Shown here one piece after another: positions 49,588-58,269 of a stretch of DNA of 64,000 nt. The notes beneath the pieces were generated by a model. That model did no database searches. It had not been told where the DNA came from and saw nothing but the letters and a program-made list of their open reading frames with translations. Source of the DNA: Nevskia sp964451925 (lineage in GTDB: Bacteria; Pseudomonadota; Gammaproteobacteria; Nevskiales; Nevskiaceae); the NCBI GenBank assembly GCA_964451925.1, contig CAYVKA010000019.1, positions 1 through 64,000 on the forward strand, written 5' to 3'. The translations under genes and the position numbers were made by a program. The first letter of the stretch is position 1. The number at the start of each line of letters is the position of its first letter.

Positions 49588-49612
49588 CCAATTCCAAATT
49601 TAATCATTTATC

Positions 49613-50788
49613 GTGCGACTACAAACTTTGATTTCGCGAGTGGCTGCCTTTGCTCTATTGGGGGGGCTTTGCGGCTGCACTGACCTGATTGCGGGCCTGA
49701 ATATCCATGAGGGGAATGCAGGCACCCACGAGTTTCGTGTTGTTTCCGATGAGCGCGATAATAACTATAAAGTGATCAGAGCGGAGCCTACGCCGGCCTA
49801 CGAAATTGTTCCGATCACAGCCGATGTGCTCCGCAGCTTGGCGCAGAATCAGGATGTGGACGAGTTCGAGAGGATGCCGTCGCTGCTGCCATCCAATGTG
49901 CCTCTGGAATACAAGGTTGGTCCAGGCGATATTTTCTTTGTGGTGGTCTGGGATCATCCCGAATTGACCGCGCCGTATACGGGGCTGACTAGCGATCTCA
50001 GTAGTCAAGGACGCTTGATCGCGGCAGATGGGACTGCGTTTTATCCTTACGTCGGCACTTTCAAAGCCGCGGGGCTAACGGCTGGTGAATTACGCAAATA
50101 CATATCGGAACATCTAAAGTCAGTTATTCAAAACCCGCAGGTTGATGTGCGCGTTGTGGGCTATCGTGCCGGACGTATTGAGGTGACCGGAGAGGTTGCA
50201 AAGCCCGGGACGTTGAATTTTGACGACACACCCAAAGGGGTTCTTCAAGCAATCGATGCCGCGGGCGGATTGACCGCGGCCGCCAGTAGACGACGGGCAA
50301 TTTTGGAGCGCGATGGGGTCATTCACGTAATTGATCTGGCTGGGTTGCTGTCAGGCAATCGCTTGGTGTCCAACCCCGAATTGCACCCAGGTGACGTGCT
50401 GCATATACCCGACACCTCCAATGATCAAGTATTCATTCTTGGGGAAGTAGGTAAACAGGCGCCGGTGGTAATCCAGCAGGATTCGCTGACCCTGATTCAG
50501 GCGGTAAGCCAGGCAGGGGGCATTGATGACGTAAAAGGCAAGGCTTCAGGACTACTTGTGTTCCGCCCGCAGCGGACGGCTGACTCCAGCGTTACCGCGC
50601 GAATTTTTACTCTCAACCTTTCCAAGCCGGAAGGTATGCTGCTGGCCAGCCAATTCCAACTCCGGCCACGCGATGTGGTCTATATCAAGGCCACGGCTTT
50701 CGCGCAGTACAATTCGATCATTAACGAATTGTTGCCGACAGTCACAACAATTTACGAACTCAATTCGCTGCACCAATTCATAAAATGA
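49613..50788 (+). CDS. wza: Polysaccharide export outer-membrane lipoprotein Wza
   Basis: Wza forms the octameric outer-membrane channel for capsular or exopolysaccharide. The 391-residue lipoprotein has a signal with lipobox (ALLGGLCGC), the poly_export/PES domain (YKVGPGDIFFVVVWDHPELT, then PYVGTFKAAGLTAGELRKYI), two SLBB domains (GRIEVTGEVAKPGTLNFDD; VFILGEVGKQAPVVI) and a C-terminal amphipathic helix region (LPTVTTIYELNSL) that spans the outer membrane. Length is near E. coli Wza (379). The start is GTG, with no strong ribosome-binding site visible. wzc follows 124 bases downstream. Confidence 0.95.
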   Translation: MRLQTLISRVAAFALLGGLCGCTDLIAGLNIHEGNAGTHEFRVVSDERDNNYKVIRAEPTPAYEIVPITADVLRSLAQNQDVDEFERMPSLLPSNVPLEYKVGPGDIFFVVVWDHPELTAPYTGLTSDLSSQGRLIAADGTAFYPYVGTFKAAGLTAGELRKYISEHLKSVIQNPQVDVRVVGYRAGRIEVTGEVAKPGTLNFDDTPKGVLQAIDAAGGLTAAASRRRAILERDGVIHVIDLAGLLSGNRLVSNPELHPGDVLHIPDTSNDQVFILGEVGKQAPVVIQQDSLTLIQAVSQAGGIDDVKGKASGLLVFRPQRTADSSVTARIFTLNLSKPEGMLLASQFQLRPRDVVYIKATAFAQYNSIINELLPTVTTIYELNSLHQFIK

Positions 50789-50912
50789 GGCCCTGAAAGG
50801 CGTTGATGCGGTTTCGACGCGTCGGACTCCTTCAGATCTACGCCAGTACAGCTGGATAGCTTGGCATTGGCTCTTGCTCTGATTTTGAAAGCTTCCTCAA
50901 GGTTCACAAAGA

Positions 50913-53171
50913 ATGGCAAATGATTCGGAATCGATCGTAAGAAGCGTAGGCGGAATGACGCCCGCCGGCGTCGCCGTGAGCGAGGGTGAGGTCGACCTGC
51001 GGCAACTACTGGATCTGTTTAGAGCTGGCCGCTGGACAATTGCGATAGTTGTCGCCTTGACAGTTGGTCTGGTTGGCTTGTATTGCGTATGGGTTGCGCC
51101 AACCTATCAAGCGGATGGACTTGTTCAAATCGAGCAGAGCACCGGTAAGGGTGGAGGGGTTCCTCAGCAATTGAGCGAGATTTCTTCCCTTGTACTCGGC
51201 TCCTCGGTAGAAACCCAGGCCGAGATACAGGTTCTGCGCAGCCGGATGGTATTGAGTCAAATTATCGACAAGTTAAATCTTCAAATCTTGGCGCAACCGA
51301 AATATCTTCCTTTACTTGGAGCGGCAATCGTTCGGTCGAGCAAGGAAGCTACTGAGCCGGTTTCAGTGCCAGCTTGGCTGCGCAAATATGCGTGGGGAGG
51401 CGAGAGAGTTGCCGTTTCGACTTGGGAAATACCGGATGAGTCTTTGAATAAGGCCTTCACCCTTGTCAAAACCGTAACCGGATTTGTAATTAATCGCCCC
51501 AATGGGAATAGATTGCTGGAAGGCAGCATCGGTGAAACTGTTACGACGAATGCCCCAGATGGCACTTTCACTGTTTTTGTGCGCGAACTCGGGGCGGAAC
51601 CGGGCACGCAATTTAGGCTGATCCGCTATTCCCGTCAGGACGTCTTGGCTCAGCTGACGAAAAAGCTCCAGATTGCAGAGCAGGGCAAACAATCAGGCGT
51701 AATCACCGTCAGTTTTCAAGGCAAATCTCCAGACGAAGTAACTGACGTTATTAACACATTGGAGGAAGCCTATCTTAGACAGAATGTGGAAAGGCGCTCT
51801 GCCAATGCGCAGCAGTCTTTGGAATATCTTCAGAGGCAGCTTCCGCAACTAAAAGATCAGGTCGATCAGGCGCAGCTAAAGCTCAACTCATATCAGTCCA
51901 CGCATGGCTCAGTAGATGTTACGCAGGAAACACAATTGGTGCTCAAGCAAACTGTCGATCTTGAGTCTCAACGCCTGCAACTGGCACAGCAAAGAGATGA
52001 GTTGCTGCAGCGTTTTACCCCACAGCATCCTACAGTGAAGGCTCTGGACGAGCAGATACAGTCTCTGGATTCCGCCCAGGGAAAGGTCAAGCAACAAGTT
52101 GGGAAATTGCCCAACACGCAGCAGGAAATTTTCAGCCTCCTTCGCGACTTGGACGTCAGCAATGAGCTGTATGCGGAAATGCTGAATTCGATTCAGGAAC
52201 TGCAGGTCGCTAAGGCTGGAACCGTTGGCAATGTACGTATCGTAGACCGGGCTTTAAAGCCGTTTAAACCCATTTCGCCAAGAGTGCCAATGCTGTTGGC
52301 GGGTTCAGTCTTCGCTGGTTTGATCATTGGGATGGCTGTTGTGCTTGTCCAGAGGACCATGCTTCGGGGCGTGGATGATCCAGCTCAAGTGGAGTCTCAG
52401 TTGGGACTGGTTACTTATGCCATGGTGCCCTTCTCCATGCGACAGCGTCAGCTCAACCGAAGCATCGCTAGGAGAGAGCGTGGACAATTCATCCTTGCGG
52501 GACTGGACGCTCAGGATATCGCGATCGAATCCCTAAGAAGCCTACGCACGTCACTGCATTTCGCCATGCTGGAAGCACGCAATAACGTGCTGATGCTTAC
52601 CGGACCAGCTCCCGAGCTGGGCAAATCCTTCGTCTCGGTTAACCTTGGGGCGGTGTTGGCGCTTTCTGGAAAGAAGGTCGTGACAGTGGATGCCGACCTT
52701 CGTAGAGGGCACTTGCATCTATACGTTGCTGCCTCAGCAACGCCGGGTATTTCGGAATTCGTGGCTGGTGAAGCTGACTCTAGATCCATCATTCATACTA
52801 GCCCGATTCAGGGACTTGATATTGTCTTTCGTGGAACAAGCCCGCCAAATCCGTCTGAGTTGTTGCTACATGAGCGATTTGCGGCGCTGATCTCTGAACT
52901 TTCGGCTAGGTACGACTACGTGATTATCGATACCCCTCCAGTTCTAGCAGTGACTGATGCGGCGATTGTAGGCCAGTTGGCGGGCAGCACTCTGCTTGTC
53001 CTCAAATCCGCAGAACATTCCATTCGCGAGATTGAAGAGACCGTCAAACGGCTTTCAACTGCTGGAATCGTTTTGAAGGGCGTCATATTTAATCAAGTTG
53101 GCGCACGTGCGGGCAGTTATGGTTACGGGAACTACGGATATACAAATTATCGGTATGATTCGACCGGTTAA
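50913..53171 (+). CDS. wzc: Wzc-type polysaccharide co-polymerase and tyrosine autokinase
   Basis: Wzc controls polymer length and export by cycling tyrosine phosphorylation. The 752-residue protein has an N-terminal Wzz domain with two membrane helices (near residues 36-60 and 450-475) and a long periplasmic coiled-coil region. The cytoplasmic BY-kinase has Walker A in GPAPELGKSFVSVN, A' in VVTVDADLRRG and Walker B in YDYVIIDTPPVLA. The last 20 residues contain six tyrosines (SYGYGNYGYTNYRY), the phosphorylation cluster. The Walker A reads GPAPELGKS, with GKS intact. It forms a unit with wza; the matching phosphatase gene is on the other strand upstream. Confidence 0.95.
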   Translation: MANDSESIVRSVGGMTPAGVAVSEGEVDLRQLLDLFRAGRWTIAIVVALTVGLVGLYCVWVAPTYQADGLVQIEQSTGKGGGVPQQLSEISSLVLGSSVETQAEIQVLRSRMVLSQIIDKLNLQILAQPKYLPLLGAAIVRSSKEATEPVSVPAWLRKYAWGGERVAVSTWEIPDESLNKAFTLVKTVTGFVINRPNGNRLLEGSIGETVTTNAPDGTFTVFVRELGAEPGTQFRLIRYSRQDVLAQLTKKLQIAEQGKQSGVITVSFQGKSPDEVTDVINTLEEAYLRQNVERRSANAQQSLEYLQRQLPQLKDQVDQAQLKLNSYQSTHGSVDVTQETQLVLKQTVDLESQRLQLAQQRDELLQRFTPQHPTVKALDEQIQSLDSAQGKVKQQVGKLPNTQQEIFSLLRDLDVSNELYAEMLNSIQELQVAKAGTVGNVRIVDRALKPFKPISPRVPMLLAGSVFAGLIIGMAVVLVQRTMLRGVDDPAQVESQLGLVTYAMVPFSMRQRQLNRSIARRERGQFILAGLDAQDIAIESLRSLRTSLHFAMLEARNNVLMLTGPAPELGKSFVSVNLGAVLALSGKKVVTVDADLRRGHLHLYVAASATPGISEFVAGEADSRSIIHTSPIQGLDIVFRGTSPPNPSELLLHERFAALISELSARYDYVIIDTPPVLAVTDAAIVGQLAGSTLLVLKSAEHSIREIEETVKRLSTAGIVLKGVIFNQVGARAGSYGYGNYGYTNYRYDSTG

Positions 53172-53279
53172 TTTTTCATCCTGCCGCTCATATTAGGCAA
53201 TGACCAAGGCAGGGCTTCTATGAAAGCAGGTTTAATCGTGGCTTTCTCAAATATTAGAAACAACTGGCGTACTTCTTGA

Positions 53280-53333
53280 TCTAAAAATGTTGTTTTTAGA
53301 AATAAATCAGCAGATTTGGAACGCTGGCGTTCC
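53280..53333. promoter_or_regulatory. AT-rich wzc-gmd spacer with two hairpins
   Basis: The 247-base spacer holds no credible gene. It contains TCTAAAAA/TTTTTAGA (53280-53300), a weak 8-bp hairpin, and GGAACGC-TG-GCGTTCC (53318-53333), a perfect 7-bp dyad. It probably carries a promoter for gmd and the following repeat-unit genes, but no clear -35/-10 pair is recognised. Confidence 0.3.
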
Positions 53334-53418
53334 TCGGGCCAACCGCTGGAATGAGTTTCGAAAGATTCTGGCCTTAGGCGTTGCCAAATATTATTTGTAA
53401 AGATTGGAGATTTTGAGC

Positions 53419-54501
53419 TTGAAACGTGCACTTATCACAGGAATCACCGGACAAGATGGCGCCTATCTTGCAGAATTTCTTTTGGAAAAGGGCTATGAAG
53501 TGCACGGCATAAAACGCCGCAGCTCTCTATTTAATACTGATCGAATTGACCACCTATATCATGACCCTCACGTTAAAGGGCGAAATCTAGTCCTTCATTA
53601 CGGCGATCTTACTGATTCAACTAATCTTATCCGCATTGTGCAATTGGTCAAACCGGATGAGATTTATAATCTTGGTGCGCAAAGTCATGTGCATGTCTCA
53701 TTCGAAAGTCCCGAATATACTGCGAATTCAGATGCCATAGGCGCGCTGCGAATTCTAGAAGCAATACGAATTCTCGGGATGGAGAAATCGGCGCGCTTCT
53801 ATCAGGCTTCGACGTCCGAGCTATATGGGTTGGTTCAAGAAATTCCGCAGAAGGAAACTACACCGTTTTACCCGCGGTCGCCTTATGCGGTAGCGAAACT
53901 CTACGCTTATTGGATCACGGTTAACTATCGTGAAGCTTATGGAATTTACGCTTGCAACGGTATTCTGTTTAACCATGAGTCTCCAATACGTGGAGAGACT
54001 TTTGTAACAAGGAAGATTACACGCGCTTTGGCTCGCATTAAGCTGGGATTACAAGATTGTTTATATCTCGGCAATCTCAATTCACTGCGAGATTGGGGCC
54101 ACGCACGTGACTATGTGGAAATGCAATGGCTAATGCTTCAGCAGGAACAGGCCGAAGATTTCGTTATCGCAACCGGTGAGCAACATAGTGTTCGTGAGTT
54201 CGTCCAACTCGCAGCGGAAGAACTAGGCATTCAGGTCAAATGGGAGGGCGAGGGACTTGACTGCAAGGGATTCGATCAGCATGGCAAGTGCATAGTGGCT
54301 GTCGATCCGAGATATTTCCGCCCAACAGAAGTTGAGACTCTGTTGGGCGACGCTGGTAAAGCCAAGCGCAAGCTAGGATGGGTGCCGAAAATCAGTTTCC
54401 AACAGTTGGTTCGAGAAATGGCGCTTGAAGATCTACGATCAGCTGAACGAGATGATCTGGTAAAAAGCCATGGATACAAAGTAATGGACTACAACGAGTG
54501 A
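53419..54501 (+). CDS. gmd: GDP-mannose 4,6-dehydratase
   Basis: Gmd converts GDP-mannose to GDP-4-keto-6-deoxy-mannose, the precursor of GDP-fucose, GDP-rhamnose and related sugars. The protein (360 residues from TTG at 53419) has the SDR motif ALITGITGQDGAYLAEFLLE, the Gmd-specific GIKRRSSLFNTDRIDHLY, the catalytic Thr/Ser-Glu in STSELYG and Tyr-Lys in SPYAVAKLYAYW, and FNHESPIRGETFVTRKI. The start is uncertain: TTGs at 53404, 53413 and 53419 are in frame, and GGAG at 53406-53409 best fits 53419. No GDP-4-keto-6-deoxymannose reductase (fcl or rmd) is recognised, but two SDR genes further down could serve. Confidence 0.94.
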   Translation: MKRALITGITGQDGAYLAEFLLEKGYEVHGIKRRSSLFNTDRIDHLYHDPHVKGRNLVLHYGDLTDSTNLIRIVQLVKPDEIYNLGAQSHVHVSFESPEYTANSDAIGALRILEAIRILGMEKSARFYQASTSELYGLVQEIPQKETTPFYPRSPYAVAKLYAYWITVNYREAYGIYACNGILFNHESPIRGETFVTRKITRALARIKLGLQDCLYLGNLNSLRDWGHARDYVEMQWLMLQQEQAEDFVIATGEQHSVREFVQLAAEELGIQVKWEGEGLDCKGFDQHGKCIVAVDPRYFRPTEVETLLGDAGKAKRKLGWVPKISFQQLVREMALEDLRSAERDDLVKSHGYKVMDYNE

Positions 54502-54571
54502 TTCGGTTTCGCACTAGTTAACGTCGCGCCACGAAGACGGCGCCGAGCGATGCTTTTGTGATGTTCTTTCT

Positions 54572-55966
54572 ATGATTGCGCAAATTTATCGGTCGGTCTC
54601 TACAATCCGGCCTTATTTGAGCCTACAGTCGTTCGATGTCTCGACAGCTGAGGGACGCTCCCGCGAACGACAGCGGCGAGCCTTTTTGTCAACTATAGTT
54701 GCGTTGGTTGCAAAAGTTGTTTCCATAGGTACACAACTGATCACTGTACCTGTGACGCTAAGCTATCTAGGAACAGAGAGGTTTGGTCTTTGGATGACCA
54801 TGTCCTCTGTGATCGCGATGCTTGCCTTTGCCGATCTTGGTATTGGCAATGGCCTTCTGAATGCTATAGCAAAGGCTAATGGCGAGGATGACACAGTTGC
54901 TATGCGCCGATACATCTCGAGCGCTGTTGTAATTCTTTGCTTGGTTTCACTAGTCGTACTTGTCACTTTCGAGTTTTCTTATCCTTATATTCCATGGGCT
55001 AATTTTTTTAATATTCATAGCTCATTAGCGATCGCCGAAGCAGGTCCCGCTGTTAAGTTATTTGTGTTTTGTTTCGCGCTCAATATTCCCGCCACAATTG
55101 TCCAGAGAGCGCAACTGGGCCTGCAGATGGGATTTGTAGCGAATCTGTGGCAAGCCCTGGGAAGTGTTTTCGCACTTGTCGCCGTTTTAGTCGCTGTATA
55201 TATGCGCTGCGGTTTGCAGTGGCTGGTGTTGGCCTTTGCCGGTGCTCCAGTCATCGCGTCGGCGATGAATGGAATAGTTTTCTTCGGGAAAACGCGCCGG
55301 GATCTCAGTCCAAGCCTGTCTTTTGCAACTAGTGACAGCGCTTTTAGGATTATCAAACTCGGATTGTTGTTCTTTGTGCTCCAAATCGTCGTGTCAGTGA
55401 CGTACCTTTCTGACAACATCGTAATAGCTCGCGTGCTCGGAGCGAGTGTTGTCACGATTTACGCATTGCCGGACAAGATGTTTAGCGTAATACCTATGAT
55501 CTTGACCATGATGCTGACCCCACTCTGGCCCGCGTATGGAGAGGCAATTGCGCGCCGTGATGGAAAATGGGTTGGACGTATCCTAAAGAAGACGCTGCTG
55601 ATTTCTCTGCTTACGTCGATGGTTTTATCAACAACTTTCTTTTGTCTGGGTGACGAGCTTCTATCTCTCTGGGCGGGACACCATATAGCTACGCCGATAG
55701 CTCTCCTACTAGGAATGGCACTCTGGAAAATCATAGAGGCGGTAGGAAATACCGTTGCAGTATATTTGAATGGACATGGGTTAATCCGGGAACAAGTGCT
55801 GATGTCGGTGATGACAGGGTTTTCAGCTATTTGCGGGAAGTTTTATCTAGTTCAAAACTGGGGCGTAGCTGGTGCAATCTGGGCCACGATCATGGCTTAT
55901 TTGGGGTTCAGCGCTGTTCCGTTGTATTACCTCGTTAAGAAGACGTTCAGAGTTCAATCAGCATAG
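54572..55966 (+). CDS. wzx: Oligosaccharide flippase, Wzx type
   Basis: The 464-residue protein is an integral membrane protein with about 12-14 helices and belongs to the MOP (polysaccharide biosynthesis) superfamily, which flips lipid-linked sugar repeat units across the inner membrane. It has the typical N-terminal pattern LVAKVVSIGTQLITVPVTLSY followed by LGTERFGLWMTMSSVIAMLAF, and a GIGNGLLNAIAKANGEDD loop. It lies between gmd and an acetyltransferase in a Wzx/Wzy-like cluster. The substrate cannot be predicted because flippases are poorly conserved. Confidence 0.88.
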   Translation: MIAQIYRSVSTIRPYLSLQSFDVSTAEGRSRERQRRAFLSTIVALVAKVVSIGTQLITVPVTLSYLGTERFGLWMTMSSVIAMLAFADLGIGNGLLNAIAKANGEDDTVAMRRYISSAVVILCLVSLVVLVTFEFSYPYIPWANFFNIHSSLAIAEAGPAVKLFVFCFALNIPATIVQRAQLGLQMGFVANLWQALGSVFALVAVLVAVYMRCGLQWLVLAFAGAPVIASAMNGIVFFGKTRRDLSPSLSFATSDSAFRIIKLGLLFFVLQIVVSVTYLSDNIVIARVLGASVVTIYALPDKMFSVIPMILTMMLTPLWPAYGEAIARRDGKWVGRILKKTLLISLLTSMVLSTTFFCLGDELLSLWAGHHIATPIALLLGMALWKIIEAVGNTVAVYLNGHGLIREQVLMSVMTGFSAICGKFYLVQNWGVAGAIWATIMAYLGFSAVPLYYLVKKTFRVQSA

Positions 55967-55971
55967 GGATA

Positions 55972-56550
55972 ATGGCAGTGCGATCGATGCTTCGATGGGC
56001 TTTGAACCAACTTGCAAAGCAGAGAATATTGCGTATGAACGGGGTCTCAATCTCACCCAAAACAAAGATCAATTACCGGGGCATTGTAGGGAAGACTTTT
56101 TCTTCGTTGAAAGTGGAGGAAGGCACTATCATCGAAGGTAACATTGTGATTGACAAAGAAGGGGCCTCTGTTGCCATCGGCCGCAATAGTTTTATCGGTG
56201 CTTCAGATATTGTTTGTGCCGAACGTATCGAGATTGGGGATGATGTTTTGATTTCCTGGGGCTGTCACATCGTGGATCATAATTCTCATCCAATTTCCTG
56301 GAATGAACGACGGGATGATGTCAGGAATTGGTTCGTTGGAACAAAGGTTTGGGACAAAGTGGTGACAAAAAAAGTGATAATTGGAAGCCGATCTTGGATT
56401 GGATTCAATGCAATTATTCTAAAAGGCGTGACCATTGGGGAAGGGGCAATTGTTGGCGCTGGAAGCGTTGTGACGAAAGATGTCCCGCCGAACGCAATCG
56501 TTGCTGGAAATCCAGCGAGACTAATTCGAGCAGTGTTAGCTAATGACTAA
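55972..56550 (+). CDS. Hexapeptide-repeat acyltransferase (WbbJ/LacA-like)
   Basis: The 192-residue protein is a left-handed beta-helix enzyme: hexapeptide repeats are visible (EEGTIIEGNIVIDKEGASVAIG; GSRSWIGFNAIILKGVTIGEGAIVGAG) and the end VVTKDVPPNAIVAGNPARLIR is the classic signature. A His in CHIVDHNSHP is the likely catalytic base. It would O-acetylate a sugar of the repeat unit using acetyl-CoA. The ATG at 55972 follows the flippase stop by six bases, and its stop overlaps the next start by eight bases. Confidence 0.9.
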   Translation: MAVRSMLRWALNQLAKQRILRMNGVSISPKTKINYRGIVGKTFSSLKVEEGTIIEGNIVIDKEGASVAIGRNSFIGASDIVCAERIEIGDDVLISWGCHIVDHNSHPISWNERRDDVRNWFVGTKVWDKVVTKKVIIGSRSWIGFNAIILKGVTIGEGAIVGAGSVVTKDVPPNAIVAGNPARLIRAVLAND

Positions 56551-57361
56551 TTCAAGTGTGATGTCCTGGGAAGAGGCTGTTCATTGGCTTAGAAACCAAT
56601 CCGGGCAAGAAGAGCTGGTGCGCTGTTGCTATTACGACGATCCTGTATCTGCGGCGGCAGACAGATTTCAAAAGAGCAAAGAGTGGCAAGCTGTCCGTGA
56701 ATATATTCCACGACAAGCCGGGACAGCGCTCGATATTGGAGCTGGTCGAGGGATTTCATCTTTTGCCTTGGCAAAGGATGGATGGAAAGTAACTGCTCTA
56801 GAGCCTGATCCAAGTGACCTGGTTGGTAGCGGAGCTATTCGCAATCTCGTAAAAGAATCGCATACAGACATCGAAATTGTAAATGAGTGGGGAGAATCTC
56901 TTCCCTTTTCCGAGAATAAGTTCGATCTAGTTTATTGCCGAGCGGTATTACATCATGCTCGTGAATTGAAAAAGCTCAGCTCAGAAATTGAGCGGGTATT
57001 GAAACCAGGAGGTTGCCTAGTAGCAACCCGCGAACACGTGATTTCAAGAAAAAGTGATTTGGCCGCATTCTTTGATAGCCATCCTCTGCACCGCTTGTAC
57101 GGCGGTGAAAACGCCTATTTGCTATCTGAATATAAATCCTCCATCGAAGGTTCTGGGCTTCAGTTAAGCAAAGTCATCGGGCCGTTTGAGAGTGACATTA
57201 ATCTGTTCCCAGAAACCAAAGACTCTGTAAAGGCACAGTTAAGCGCCAAGTTGAAGGTCGTGCCCAAATCCCTGGTATCTGATCTCATGTTGTATCTATA
57301 TGGTCTGTACAACAAAACCCCAGGACGATTGTATTCGTTTGTGGCATTTAAGAAATCGTGA
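56543..57361 (+). CDS. SAM-dependent methyltransferase, class I
   Basis: The 272-residue protein has methyltransferase motif I TALDIGAGRGISSFALAKDG, motif II VTALEPDPSD and a motif IV-like DLVYCRAVLHHA, followed by VLKPGGCLVATRE, the methyltransferase_11-type pattern. It probably methylates a sugar or a glycan end; chain-end methylation can stop polymer growth in some systems, but nothing here proves it. The start overlaps the acyltransferase stop and its own stop overlaps the next GTG (GTGA), so these genes are tightly packed. Confidence 0.87.
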   Translation: MTNSSVMSWEEAVHWLRNQSGQEELVRCCYYDDPVSAAADRFQKSKEWQAVREYIPRQAGTALDIGAGRGISSFALAKDGWKVTALEPDPSDLVGSGAIRNLVKESHTDIEIVNEWGESLPFSENKFDLVYCRAVLHHARELKKLSSEIERVLKPGGCLVATREHVISRKSDLAAFFDSHPLHRLYGGENAYLLSEYKSSIEGSGLQLSKVIGPFESDINLFPETKDSVKAQLSAKLKVVPKSLVSDLMLYLYGLYNKTPGRLYSFVAFKKS

Positions 57362-58269
57362 AGGCTCTAGTCACAGGGGCCCATGGATTTCTTGGGCGCT
57401 ATGTTGCTCACCGTTTGCACGAATGCGGGTATTCAGTTGTGGGCATAGGGCATGGTGTCTGGACTCATGATGAGCAACTGCAATACGGCGTAACGGAATG
57501 GCATTCTGTGGATATCACGATGGATGCACTCGTGAAGTTCGCTGAAAGGCCCGACATGGTTGTCCACTGCGCTGGGAGTGGTTCCGTCGCGTTTTCGATG
57601 TCTGAGCCCTATCAGGATTTTGAGCGGACAGTGGGCAATACCGCCATTATTCTTGAATACATCAGATTGCACTCCCCTCGGTCAGTGCTTATCTATCCTT
57701 CCAGTGCGGCCGTGTACGGTCTGGCAGATTGCCTGCCCATTAAAGAGTCACACCAATCCAATCCGGTCTCCCAGTACGGCCTGCACAAACTTATGGCCGA
57801 GCAAATGTGTCGCTCGTATTCGATGCATTTCGGCGTAGCCGCTGCAATAGTCCGTTTCTTTTCCATTTACGGAGAGGGTCTAAGAAAGCAGCTTCTTTGG
57901 GACACCTGTACAAAAATCACGCAAGGTCAAGGCAATTTCTTTGGTACAGGTAATGAGATACGAGACTGGATTCATGTAGAAGACGCTGCGGCCTTAGTGG
58001 AAATCGCCGGGCAGCACGCTTCTCCTCAATGTCCTGTCGTGAACGGCGGGAGTGGTGATGGAGTATCTGTAAGTGAAATAGTATTCGAACTATTTCGCTT
58101 ATTTAATGTGCAACAAATTCCAAAGTTTAGTGGTCAATCCCGACTTGGAGATCCGCCAGGGTATCAAGCCGAGATTTCATCGGCCCGTGCATTGGGGTGG
58201 CGGCCAAAGATTCGTTGGCAAGATGGAATGCACCGATATGCACGTTGGTTCAAGGAGCAGAAACAGTGA
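57358..58269 (+). CDS. NAD-dependent epimerase/dehydratase (extended SDR)
   Basis: The 303-residue protein has the NAD motif TGAHGFLGRYVAHRL, the active-site Ser in YPSSAAVYG and the Tyr-Lys pair in SQYGLHKLMAEQ, with IRDWIHVEDAA in the C-terminal half. It is a nucleotide-sugar SDR. The sequence type is near GDP-4-keto-6-deoxy-mannose reductases and UDP-glucose epimerases, so it could reduce the Gmd product, but the substrate is not clear. It starts with GTG overlapping the methyltransferase stop, and its stop overlaps the GT4 gene start. Confidence 0.87.
   Translation: MKALVTGAHGFLGRYVAHRLHECGYSVVGIGHGVWTHDEQLQYGVTEWHSVDITMDALVKFAERPDMVVHCAGSGSVAFSMSEPYQDFERTVGNTAIILEYIRLHSPRSVLIYPSSAAVYGLADCLPIKESHQSNPVSQYGLHKLMAEQMCRSYSMHFGVAAAIVRFFSIYGEGLRKQLLWDTCTKITQGQGNFFGTGNEIRDWIHVEDAAALVEIAGQHASPQCPVVNGGSGDGVSVSEIVFELFRLFNVQQIPKFSGQSRLGDPPGYQAEISSARALGWRPKIRWQDGMHRYARWFKEQKQ

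Noticed and set aside
53168..53431. Minus-strand frame of 87 codons in the wzc-gmd spacer
   Set aside because: AT-rich spacer frame without ribosome-binding site or motif; it overlaps the gmd start region.
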